DNA of 64,000 nucleotides, taken from an uncultured Duncaniella sp. GTDB lineage: Bacteria > Bacteroidota > Bacteroidia > Bacteroidales > Muribaculaceae. Shown piece after piece: positions 1 to 8,008 of this stretch. Each line of letters opens with the position of its first letter. The first letter of the stretch is position 1. Where the stretch lies: contig CAJUSW010000014.1 of the NCBI GenBank assembly GCA_910589485.1, positions 4,982-68,981 on the forward strand. The letters run 5' to 3'. Below the pieces are notes generated by a model. The model saw nothing but the letters and a program-made list of their open reading frames with translations. It did not search any database and was not told where the DNA came from. The translations under genes were made by a program, and so were the position numbers.

Positions 1-1832
1 GCCACAAGGTTCTTGCCTATGTCATGAAGGTCTCCCTTCACTGTACCGATCACCACCTTGCCGATGGTGGTCGAGGCCGATCCGGCCATCATGGGTTTGA
101 GCAGTTCGAGCGCCGACTTCATGGCGCGTCCGGCCATCAGCAACTGAGGCACGAATGCCTTTCCGTCCTGGAACCTCTGCCCCACTTCACCCATGGCGCT
201 GATCATACTGCCGTTTATTATCTCCTGAGGCTTTGCCCCGCTGTCTATAGCCCGGCGGGTCGCATTGGCCGCGTCATCTGACTTTCCAGCCACAATGGCC
301 TCGAACACTTCCTTTCCGGCACTCTCGGCATCCCCCTTGGCATCCTTGGCCACAGGCTCGCAACACGGGCACGGCTCAGACGCCGAGGTCAACTTCACGG
401 GACGCATCGCCCCCTTCGGAGCCACAGCTTCCTTGGGAGCCGAAGCGGAATTGGTGATATTGATCTTAGGCGCACACGATGTGGCATCGCCCCCCTCCAT
501 ATGGATATGCACATGGATGTGCAACTCCTTCACTCCGTCAGGGATCGACACATTCACCTCAGGCACTGCCGGCGACACATTCACCGAACGCTCCTCAACC
601 ATCGGCCCGGCTGTCTCGGCCTGGGCTATCTCAGTAGTGGGCGCAGACTCGGCAATAGTTTCATTCTCAACCTTTTCGATAATACGAGCCACTTCGGCAT
701 CGGCATCAAACGCCGGGGAGTCAATCTTTATCGCCTCGGACTCCTCTCTTTTTATAGCCGGACGTCCACGGTATTCCTCTACGATCTTCATGGCCTGCTC
801 TACCTCATCCTCGTTATGGAAATCCATCTCGAGATGCACACCGTCACCGCCGATATTGTCGAGCAGAGGACGTAGCTCATCAAGAGTCACCCAGCATGCC
901 ATGATGCTCTTGCCGGCTCCGAGAATACGGCGGTACAGGTCATACCATTTCGGGGATCCGCCCTGAGGCTCGCCCACACCGGGAGTCCACTGCACGGCGT
1001 TCAGCTCCTCAACCTCGAGGAGTGCGGGGAGATGATGCAAGGCACCCACGCCGTCGAGATGATAGAGGGTATAATCGATACGCTGGCACTGCTCGCGGAT
1101 AAACGGCTGTACAAACCGGCGGTAATCCTCCACGCTTATCATGGTGGATATATCGCTCTGTATCTTGGCCATCTTGCCGGGAGCCCATGAGGAGAAATAG
1201 CAGAACGCCATCTCATCCCCCTCGCGGATTATATCGTACAGCTCATCGAACACCTTGAAATAGATCTCATTGATCTGGCGCATCTGCCGTTCGAGCACAT
1301 CGGGCTGCATCACGGTATCGAGCAGCACCTTGTCGGTGCCCTTCATGGCTGCAAGTACATCAAGTCCCTCCATGAGATCGGGCATACCCACGTAGTAATG
1401 TCCATCGGCCTTGCGCTTGCAAGCCCTCAACAGCTCCTTATGCAACAGCCAGTTGGGATGATTCTCATCAAACTTTATATCATCCGTGTACTTCGGATCG
1501 GGGTGGATCCATATGGTATCCTCGCCCCCCTCGAACACTCCGCCGAGTATGGCTGCAAGTGAGCCGGGACCGAGATGGGTGTTGGCCACAGGCAGTATAT
1601 CGGCCTTGAGCGAGCTGTGGGCAACATACCAGTCGAGATAGTCGGCTCGCCATTTCGGATCAAACCACTTCTGATTCAGGTCGACCGGAGCTGCCGGAGC
1701 CGGCACATCGGCATGCGGAGTCACACCGTTCTGAAAATGCTCCCACATGTTGAGCACGATGCCCTTATGGTTCCACCAGTCTATATAGTGTTTCTTGGTC
1801 TCTTCAAGATTCTTTTTCCAAGTATTCATCAT
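1..1832 (-). CDS. URO-D-type methyltransferase fused to corrinoid-binding domain (3' end cut by window)
   Basis: 610 codons are visible; the C-terminus lies beyond base 1. Residues about 1-380 resemble the uroporphyrinogen-decarboxylase/MtaA methyltransferase superfamily. About residues 505-610 match the helical cap and start of a methanol/methylamine-type corrinoid protein, with the cobalamin-binding D601-x-H603-x-x-G606 motif followed by KNLV; roughly 110 residues of that Rossmann domain should be missing. This domain order is that of chloromethane methyltransferase CmuA. The expected H-x-C zinc motif of MtaA is H258-L-D260-G here, so the metal site differs. The linker carries alternating histidines (H438, 440, 442, 444) and a C488-P-C-C491 cluster. 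ATG at 1832 (or 1829) follows an AGGAGGAG Shine-Dalgarno sequence, 12 bases after the GH31 gene. Cytosolic; inferred to accept a methyl group from an unknown O-methyl or N-methyl substrate. It is not HemE, because of the fusion and its context. Confidence 0.85.
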   Translation of the reverse strand, partial: MMNTWKKNLEETKKHYIDWWNHKGIVLNMWEHFQNGVTPHADVPAPAAPVDLNQKWFDPKWRADYLDWYVAHSSLKADILPVANTHLGPGSLAAILGGVFEGGEDTIWIHPDPKYTDDIKFDENHPNWLLHKELLRACKRKADGHYYVGMPDLMEGLDVLAAMKGTDKVLLDTVMQPDVLERQMRQINEIYFKVFDELYDIIREGDEMAFCYFSSWAPGKMAKIQSDISTMISVEDYRRFVQPFIREQCQRIDYTLYHLDGVGALHHLPALLEVEELNAVQWTPGVGEPQGGSPKWYDLYRRILGAGKSIMACWVTLDELRPLLDNIGGDGVHLEMDFHNEDEVEQAMKIVEEYRGRPAIKREESEAIKIDSPAFDADAEVARIIEKVENETIAESAPTTEIAQAETAGPMVEERSVNVSPAVPEVNVSIPDGVKELHIHVHIHMEGGDATSCAPKINITNSASAPKEAVAPKGAMRPVKLTSASEPCPCCEPVAKDAKGDAESAGKEVFEAIVAGKSDDAANATRRAIDSGAKPQEIINGSMISAMGEVGQRFQDGKAFVPQLLMAGRAMKSALELLKPMMAGSASTTIGKVVIGTVKGDLHDIGKNLV

Positions 1833-1844
1833 TGCTCCTCCTTA

Positions 1845-4121
1845 TTATTCAGCATCGGAAAACAGCTCCTTAAACTCATTCCACACGCCACGGAATCCGT
1901 CACCCACAGTCAGCATCACGGTCTTGTCGAGATCCATCTGGTCGGTGCAATCCACAGCCTCGGGATAGAAAGGTATCACAGCTCCGTGCTTCACGTAGAC
2001 AGGCATATCCTCCATCGGCACATACACATCCTTGATCCAACGGCCACCTTCGAGTACCTCACCGGTAAAGAAGTTGACCCAGCGCCCCTCGGGCAGATAT
2101 ATGTCCCTGACATTCTCGGAATTCATCACAGGGGCCACCAGGAAACTGTCGCCGAAATAATACTGATCGTCAATGTGGAGGCAGGTGCGGTCATCGGCAT
2201 TGTGGAATATCATGGCCTGGACAAGCGTTGATCCGCTCACGGTCGCCTTCTCACTCTCCTTCAGTATATAGGGGATCAGCGAGTAGCGTAGCTTCCACCA
2301 CCTTTTCACAAGCGGGGCGATGGCCGGATAGAACCAAGGCTCGCGCTTGCTGGTGCCATGATAGCGCATGTGGGATGAGAATACACCAAACTGGGTCCAG
2401 CGCATGTACACATCATCCTCGACAGGAGAATTCATGAAATTGGGCAGAGAATGGAATCCTGGCACATCGTGGCTCCAGAATGCGAAGCCCGACAGGCCGA
2501 AATGCAATCCACCCTTGAGCGATCCGGCCAGGCCGTCCCACGAACTGCATGAGTCACCGCCCCAATGCAATGGGTAACGCTGACATCCAGCCCAGGCAGC
2601 ACGGGCCCACACGATACCGTCGCCGGTTACATCCTTGGTGATCTCGTAGGCGGCTTTCTGATACAGCAGTGCATAGAGATTGTTGAGCAACTCGGGCTTC
2701 ATCCCCTTGTACACGGCATCCATGTGGATATTCTCACCAAAGTCGGTCTTGATGCACACCACGCCCATATCGAGAAGTCTTTTGAGAAGCCCCTTGTACC
2801 ACTCGGTGGCGGCGGGATAGGTGAAGTCGATTGTTCCGGCATAATCGAGAGCCGAGAAATTGGATCCCTCCGAGGCCTGCTCCTTGGTAAGAGGTGCTAT
2901 ATAGTCATTGGCCCTGGCCTCGTCGATCTGCTCGGCATCACGTGCCACATATGGCAACTGCCACAGCGACACCCTGAAGCCCTGGTCTTTGAGGCCACGT
3001 ATGAATCCCTCGGGATCGGGGAAGCGCTCTTCGTTGAATTTCCACTCACACAGCCAGTCGGTCTTGAACCAACCTGTATCGAGATGGATCACATCACAAG
3101 GATAGTGCTCCTCGCGCAGACGGTCGCATATACCGTTGACCTCCTCGGCGCTGAAATATGTCATACGGCTCATCCACACACCGAAACTCCACAGCGGGGG
3201 CATCGTGGGATAGCCTGTGAGGTCACGGTAACCGCGTATGATCTCCTCTACGCTGTCGCCACCTATCACGAACGCATCCACCAGTGCCTGGTCGCTCATG
3301 AACTGTACCGAGCGGGTGGAATGTCCCGCAAGCGACAGCTTGCTGTGGGAAGTGGTGTGATAGAATGTACCATACATGCGGCTTGATACGTAGAACGGTA
3401 TATTCTTATACGTGCGACGGTTGTTCACGCCCTGTCCGTCCTGATTCTTCAGGAAGAATGTCTGTCCGCTCAGGTCCATCTTGGCAAAGCGCTCACCTGT
3501 ACCGCCAAAGCACTCGTCATGCTTGCACTCAAACGACAGTGTGGCACGTTCGCGCTCACCGTTGAGCTTGCAATAGGCTATCGGCAGTGCATCGTAACGT
3601 GGGGGCGAGAAATGATCGTAGGCAGCGAGGCGCACCTCATGCTCCCCGTCGGGGAACAGGCGCATGTCGAGAGTCTCCTGCGGATCAGGAAGCAGCTCGC
3701 TCCAGCGGTCCAGTTCAGGCTCGCGCACATTGATTATGGCGCGGATCTCCCCCTCGCGCTCGGTGGATATTATCCATTGGCCATCCTCGAAGCGCACAGT
3801 GAGCGGCAGTTTTTCCACACGCTCATTGAGCATGAGCATCTCCGAGCTGTCCGACATCTCCACCTCGCCAAATCCCATGAATACTCTCAGTATCTTGGAT
3901 CCATACTGGCGCAGGATGAGGGTGTGCGACTCACGCGGAGCCGTAGTGTCAGGAGCCATATCATTGGCCAGCATCTGTTTCTGGAAAGGCACTGTGACAT
4001 GTATATCACCGTCGTGCTCCTCCACCGCTGTAGGCTTACAGGCCTTCCACAGCGACTCGGGCTTGCTCAGCTCGATATCAAAGTCGAGAAAATCAAATAA
4101 ATGATAGTTCGTTGGTTTCAT
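1845..4121 (-). CDS. GH31 alpha-xylosidase/alpha-glucosidase-like enzyme (YicI type)
   Basis: 758 residues, full length for the family. The GH31 nucleophile segment IKTDFGE and the acid/base segment HWGGDSCSSWDGL are both present, and the KTDFGE form is that of YicI-like alpha-xylosidases. An N-terminal beta-sandwich (about 1-270), the (beta/alpha)8 barrel (about 280-610) and C-terminal beta domains can be followed. There is no signal peptide, so the enzyme should act in the cytosol on imported small alpha-glycosides. It is the middle gene of a minus-strand operon, 27 bases after the beta-helix gene and 12 bases before the URO-D/corrinoid fusion. Substrate (xyloside, glucoside or a methylated sugar) cannot be read from sequence alone. 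Confidence 0.9.
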   Translation of the reverse strand: MKPTNYHLFDFLDFDIELSKPESLWKACKPTAVEEHDGDIHVTVPFQKQMLANDMAPDTTAPRESHTLILRQYGSKILRVFMGFGEVEMSDSSEMLMLNERVEKLPLTVRFEDGQWIISTEREGEIRAIINVREPELDRWSELLPDPQETLDMRLFPDGEHEVRLAAYDHFSPPRYDALPIAYCKLNGERERATLSFECKHDECFGGTGERFAKMDLSGQTFFLKNQDGQGVNNRRTYKNIPFYVSSRMYGTFYHTTSHSKLSLAGHSTRSVQFMSDQALVDAFVIGGDSVEEIIRGYRDLTGYPTMPPLWSFGVWMSRMTYFSAEEVNGICDRLREEHYPCDVIHLDTGWFKTDWLCEWKFNEERFPDPEGFIRGLKDQGFRVSLWQLPYVARDAEQIDEARANDYIAPLTKEQASEGSNFSALDYAGTIDFTYPAATEWYKGLLKRLLDMGVVCIKTDFGENIHMDAVYKGMKPELLNNLYALLYQKAAYEITKDVTGDGIVWARAAWAGCQRYPLHWGGDSCSSWDGLAGSLKGGLHFGLSGFAFWSHDVPGFHSLPNFMNSPVEDDVYMRWTQFGVFSSHMRYHGTSKREPWFYPAIAPLVKRWWKLRYSLIPYILKESEKATVSGSTLVQAMIFHNADDRTCLHIDDQYYFGDSFLVAPVMNSENVRDIYLPEGRWVNFFTGEVLEGGRWIKDVYVPMEDMPVYVKHGAVIPFYPEAVDCTDQMDLDKTVMLTVGDGFRGVWNEFKELFSDAE

Positions 4122-4148
4122 TCTTTATGGTGTTTCTTTTTATCTTTC

Positions 4149-5978
4149 TTATTTATCTGCGAAACGGTTGTTCAGCTTCACATCCGGTCCGTTGTTCCTT
4201 ATCTTCATGCTCGGGCCGGGGCGGTTGTATCCGAACTCAGGATCGGGGCACAGGTTCCCTTCCACGGTGAAGCCGTCGGTGGCCTCATCGAAGTATATGT
4301 AGAATCCGCGGTCGTTGGTGGCATAGGGAGCCTTCACAAGATCCTCGATCCTGTTGCCCGAGATGACCGATCCGGGCTGATTGGAGAGAGTGTATATTCC
4401 GCCGGCATCATACAGCTGTGTAGCGAAATGATGCACATAGTTGTCAGTGATGCGGTTGTTGCGCATACCGCTTTCGAGGGCGGTCCAGCCCCAGCCAACG
4501 CATATGCCTGAATAATTGAGGTGCGACAGTTCGTTATCGCTGATGGTGACATCGCGCACATAGCCGGCACCTATGCCTACACAGCCCCAGTCCTCATTGG
4601 TCACATCGGTGATGAGATTCCCGCTCACCGTGATATCCGAGCATATATCGCTGTCAACAGCGGGAATATATGGCACATGGGTCTCGAAGCCTCCGTCGGG
4701 GAATGTTCCCATCTGCAATGCCGTACCCCCTATGTCCTCAAAGGTACATGCAGTTACCTCCGAGTTCTTGACAGCCGTAATGAAATCAAGGCCTGTGGCT
4801 CCGAGATGGCTGAAACGACAGCGGTCAAAATCTATTCCCGATGCATGGCTTACGGTCACAGCCGCCTCGGGGCGGGCGATCCACGCCTGATTCTCGAGCT
4901 CAGACTTTTCGGGAAGTCCGGGCACCTTCAGTTTATATGCGTCGAGCAATCTGAATCCCCCTTGGAGAGTTACGTGCCCCTCGCGTGACGGACGGGTCCA
5001 GGCGGCATACTCGAACGCCACGTTCTCAAATCTCACGTCGCTCACCGTGCGCTCACGTGTACCGTCAACAGCGAGTATTGTCTCGAGCACAGGTATCACC
5101 ACATTACTGCGGTTCATCTCCTCCCCCTCGCGAGGGTAATAATATATGCGGCCTGAGGGATAATCCTGATACCACTCGCCCGGAGTGTCGAGCAACTGCA
5201 GGGCGTTGGCTAAGAAATAGGATGAATTACCCTTCTCGCCACCTATCACTGGCTGAGGCCACGGATGTGCAAACTCCAGCCGGCTTTCAGGGTCATGGAA
5301 TCTCACCACCACGTTGCCTTTGCCATCTGGGGTGATGCTTTTCACTCTGAGTATTGCGATTGCCCAGCGCTGATGAACATACATTTCGAGCTGTGAGGCC
5401 GACGACAGGTCCATATCGGGCGCGGGCACTGTGATGGTAAGCTCCGACGGATTGAAATCAACCATCCGCTCCATCTTGCCCGGCTCAAACTGGGATGCCC
5501 TCACGGCCTTGCGACCGTTGACATACAGCTGACGCGTCTCCACCATGCGGTTGCCGTTCATGGGAGCATCGGCAACCCATATCCTGTCCCTCAATCCGGG
5601 AGCGATACGGCTGTCGTCACAACCTTTGGTCCAACCTGTGACCTCCACGCCACCGCTTATCACGGCGTTGCTCCCCTCGGCCGAACATACTATGGTTGCC
5701 GAGCCGGGCTTTCCGCTATCCTCGGGCCTTACAAACAGTGGCTCCGTCTGGCGGTAAACTCCATCGGCAAGGATGATCCTTATGTCACCCTCGGCTTCGG
5801 GCGATTTAAGCCTGCGCCATTCACGCGCACGTTTCATAGCCTCGGCCACGGTGCGCAACGGGGCATCGGCCTGTCCCGACAAGGAGTCATTTCCACATGT
5901 CGACACATAGATATCGCCGGCATGCATGGCTGATGCCGAAAATAACAACATTCCGATCAAGGTAAATATCGGTTTCAT
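4149..5978 (-). CDS. Secreted right-handed beta-helix protein, GH141-like
   Basis: 609 residues starting with a clear signal peptide (MKPIFTLIGMLLFSASAMHA), so exported. The YVSTCGNDSLSG start of the mature protein, followed by many N-x-I/N-x-V rungs, is typical of parallel beta-helix glycosidases and lyases. Late Asp-containing motifs (QLYDAGGIYT and IYFDEAT) sit where family GH141 members, such as the RG-II alpha-L-fucosidase BT1002 of B. thetaiotaomicron, keep their catalytic acids. Family assignment is from memory of motifs and is moderate. It is the first gene of the operon with GH31 and the corrinoid fusion; a -7 element lies at 6002-6009. Alternatives are another beta-helix GH or a polysaccharide lyase. 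Confidence 0.65.
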   Translation of the reverse strand: MKPIFTLIGMLLFSASAMHAGDIYVSTCGNDSLSGQADAPLRTVAEAMKRAREWRRLKSPEAEGDIRIILADGVYRQTEPLFVRPEDSGKPGSATIVCSAEGSNAVISGGVEVTGWTKGCDDSRIAPGLRDRIWVADAPMNGNRMVETRQLYVNGRKAVRASQFEPGKMERMVDFNPSELTITVPAPDMDLSSASQLEMYVHQRWAIAILRVKSITPDGKGNVVVRFHDPESRLEFAHPWPQPVIGGEKGNSSYFLANALQLLDTPGEWYQDYPSGRIYYYPREGEEMNRSNVVIPVLETILAVDGTRERTVSDVRFENVAFEYAAWTRPSREGHVTLQGGFRLLDAYKLKVPGLPEKSELENQAWIARPEAAVTVSHASGIDFDRCRFSHLGATGLDFITAVKNSEVTACTFEDIGGTALQMGTFPDGGFETHVPYIPAVDSDICSDITVSGNLITDVTNEDWGCVGIGAGYVRDVTISDNELSHLNYSGICVGWGWTALESGMRNNRITDNYVHHFATQLYDAGGIYTLSNQPGSVISGNRIEDLVKAPYATNDRGFYIYFDEATDGFTVEGNLCPDPEFGYNRPGPSMKIRNNGPDVKLNNRFADK

Positions 5979-6001
5979 GGTATCACTGGTTAACTTTCAT
6001 G

Positions 6002-6009
6002 CAAAATTA
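6002..6009 (-). promoter_or_regulatory. Bacteroidetes -7 promoter element for the beta-helix/GH31/corrinoid operon
   Basis: TAATTTTG on the minus strand matches the Bacteroidetes -7 consensus TAnnTTTG, 23 bases before the ATG at 5978. A convincing -33 box is not obvious. Confidence 0.6.
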
Positions 6010-6086
6010 GGGATATTTGTGTAATTCTTCAAAATTATTCCTACAATAAGTGCAAATTAAAAGCAAAATGTTAGAGCAAATTTGTG

Positions 6087-6094
6087 TATATTTG
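6087..6094 (+). promoter_or_regulatory. -7 promoter element for the MtaA-like/reactivation operon
   Basis: TATATTTG matches TAnnTTTG, 30 bases before the ATG at 6125. It is divergent from the 6002-6009 element in the same 146-base spacer, so the two methyl-transfer operons may share regulation. Confidence 0.6.
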
Positions 6095-6124
6095 CGGTCA
6101 AATTTCCTAAACACCTGATTTACC

Positions 6125-7129
6125 ATGAAGATTAATATGGCCCGATGGATGCAGGATATAATTGACCGCAAGGAAGTTGTGGCGATCCCTGTAATGACTC
6201 ATCCAGGCATAGAGATTACCGGCGACACTGTGCTCAAAGCCGTCTCCGACGGTGTGGCACACTGCAATGCCATTGTAGCCCTCGCCAACCGCTACCCTAC
6301 GGCTGCCGCTACCGTGATCATGGACCTCACCGTCGAGGCCGAGGCGTTCGGAGCGGAAATTTCTTTCACCGAACATGAAGTACCCGCCGTGATAGGCCAC
6401 ATGCTCAACTCGGCCGATGACATATACAACCTCAAGGTCCCCTCACTGAAAGCCGGACGTGTACCCGAATACATCAAGGCCAATCTGCTCGCCGCCCGGG
6501 CTATAAACGACCGCCCGGTGATAGGTGGCTGCATAGGTCCGTTCTCATTGGCCGGCCGACTGTATGACATGTCGGAAATCATGATGCTGATATACCAGGA
6601 TCCCGACGTCGCCCACATTCTGCTCGAGAAATGCACTGAATTCATACTCCGCTACTGCCTCGCGCTCAAGGAAGCCGGGGTCAACGGCGTGATGATGGCC
6701 GAGCCGGCTGCCGGACTGATGTCCAATGATGACTGCCGGCGCTTCTCATCCGATTATGTGAAACGGATCGTCGACCGCGTTCAGGACGACGATTTCGCCA
6801 TCATACTCCACAACTGCGGAAACACCGGACATTGCACCGAAGCCATGGTGGCCACCGGAGCCGCCGCCTATCATTTCGGCAACAAGTGTGACATGGAGCA
6901 GGTGACCCGCGACGTGCCCCCCACTACCCTTTCCATGGGTAATCTCGACCCCGTGTCGGTGTTCAAGGATTGCACGCCCGAGCAGATGCGCGAGGCCACG
7001 ACCCAGCTTCTCGAAAAAATGAGCAAGTACCCCAACTTTGTCCTCTCGAGCGGTTGTGACACCCCTCCCCATACACCCATGGAGAATATCGACTCGTTCT
7101 TCGAGGCACTGCATGACTACAACTCATGA
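6125..7129 (+). CDS. MtaA/MtbA-like methylcorrinoid methyltransferase (URO-D superfamily)
   Basis: 334 residues, the length of MtaA/MtbA-type proteins. The zinc-binding H229-N-C231-G motif and the distant C311 in the SSGCDTPPHTP segment are present, as in methylcorrinoid:thiol methyltransferases, whereas heme-pathway HemE lacks them. It probably moves the methyl group between the corrinoid protein and an acceptor. Methanogen enzymes use coenzyme M, which Bacteroidales are not known to make, so the acceptor here is unknown (homocysteine or a folate are possibilities). The stop overlaps the next start (ATGA at 7126), so the two genes should be co-translated. Cytosolic. Confidence 0.85.
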   Translation: MKINMARWMQDIIDRKEVVAIPVMTHPGIEITGDTVLKAVSDGVAHCNAIVALANRYPTAAATVIMDLTVEAEAFGAEISFTEHEVPAVIGHMLNSADDIYNLKVPSLKAGRVPEYIKANLLAARAINDRPVIGGCIGPFSLAGRLYDMSEIMMLIYQDPDVAHILLEKCTEFILRYCLALKEAGVNGVMMAEPAAGLMSNDDCRRFSSDYVKRIVDRVQDDDFAIILHNCGNTGHCTEAMVATGAAAYHFGNKCDMEQVTRDVPPTTLSMGNLDPVSVFKDCTPEQMREATTQLLEKMSKYPNFVLSSGCDTPPHTPMENIDSFFEALHDYNS

Positions 7130-7821
7130 TCGAGGCTACCCTATCCTACCACGACTTAGGCATATCACCGGCCGACATTTATGAGCAGATGGGTTACGGC
7201 AACACGCCTCCCGACGAGGCGACTGCCGGTGAGACTCTTGCGATGATCGAGGAGATCAGCGGGATAGTAAAGGCTCGATACTGCTTCTTCATCACCGACG
7301 GATCGCTCGATACCGCCACCGACACGCTTTCGGCAATGGGATATGATTTTTCGATCGGCAAGATCATAGCCCGTCAACTGCGTGGCTCACAGCGCTACAC
7401 ATTCTTCGTGGCCACGGCCGGACAAGAATTCGGCGACTATCTGGAAACCCTCTCCTCGGCCGGCGACATGGTAAAGATATTCATAGCCGATGCCATAGGT
7501 AGCGTGATCGCTGAAAAGGCCGCCGACATGATGGAGCTGTCGCTCGCGTCACTCATCGCCCCCGCCGGATGGAAGCACACCAACCGTTTCAGCCCCGGAT
7601 ATTGCGGATGGCACGTATCGGGACAGCAGAAACTGTTCTCCCTCTTCCCCACGGGCCGGCCTTGCGGAGTCACTCTCACTCCGTCGAGCCTGATGCTACC
7701 CATCAAATCGGTGAGCGGAGTGCTGGGAATCGGTGCCGAGGTAAGGAAACTCGATTATTCATGCGGCCTATGTGACTTCAAGCAGTGCTATAAACGCAAA
7801 CTCCCGCCACGCCGTAAGTGA
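7126..7821 (+). CDS. Free-standing MetH-type reactivation (SAM-binding) domain protein
   Basis: 231 residues. The C-terminal half carries the signature of the methionine-synthase activation domain: RFSPGYCGWHVSGQQKLF, then a GVTLTPSSLMLPIKSVSG segment, and a Cys-rich end (CGLCDFKQC). In MetH this domain uses S-adenosylmethionine and an electron donor to rescue cob(II)alamin; stand-alone versions exist, for example in split methionine synthases. Here it overlaps the MtaA-like gene and lies next to a corrinoid protein, so it most likely keeps that corrinoid active, replacing the RamA-type iron-sulfur activator. The C-terminal CxxC...C could bind a metal. Confidence 0.85.
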   Translation: MIEATLSYHDLGISPADIYEQMGYGNTPPDEATAGETLAMIEEISGIVKARYCFFITDGSLDTATDTLSAMGYDFSIGKIIARQLRGSQRYTFFVATAGQEFGDYLETLSSAGDMVKIFIADAIGSVIAEKAADMMELSLASLIAPAGWKHTNRFSPGYCGWHVSGQQKLFSLFPTGRPCGVTLTPSSLMLPIKSVSGVLGIGAEVRKLDYSCGLCDFKQCYKRKLPPRRK

Positions 7822-7870
7822 AAGCCCGCTTAAAATAACCACGGCAAGTGAAAGTTTGCTTAAAAATAAC
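7816..7870 (+). repeat. Tandem direct repeat upstream of fucI
   Basis: Two copies of a 24-25 base unit, AAGTGAAAGyyyGCTTAAAA followed by TAAC, begin at 7816 and 7846 (period 30). The first overlaps the stop codon of the preceding gene. The placement about 65 bases upstream of the fucI -7 element suggests an operator, but no binding protein is known. Confidence 0.55.
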
Positions 7871-7934
7871 ATATGATTGCCTTTGATAAGGAAATAATAA
7901 CAATTCATTCTGATACTCTTTCAAAACTTTTCCT

Positions 7935-7942
7935 TACATTTG
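7935..7942 (+). promoter_or_regulatory. -7 promoter element for fucI
   Basis: TACATTTG fits TAnnTTTG; the leader to the ATG at 8009 would be about 60 bases. Confidence 0.6.
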
Positions 7943-8008
7943 CATTATCATTGAAAAACTTATACCGGAACTGATATAATCTTTGTAAAATACTATTACT
8001 ATTATACC

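Noticed and set aside
6125..7129. HemE (heme-pathway uroporphyrinogen decarboxylase)
   Set aside because: The H-x-C and distant Cys zinc motif and the corrinoid neighbours indicate a methyltransferase of the same superfamily.
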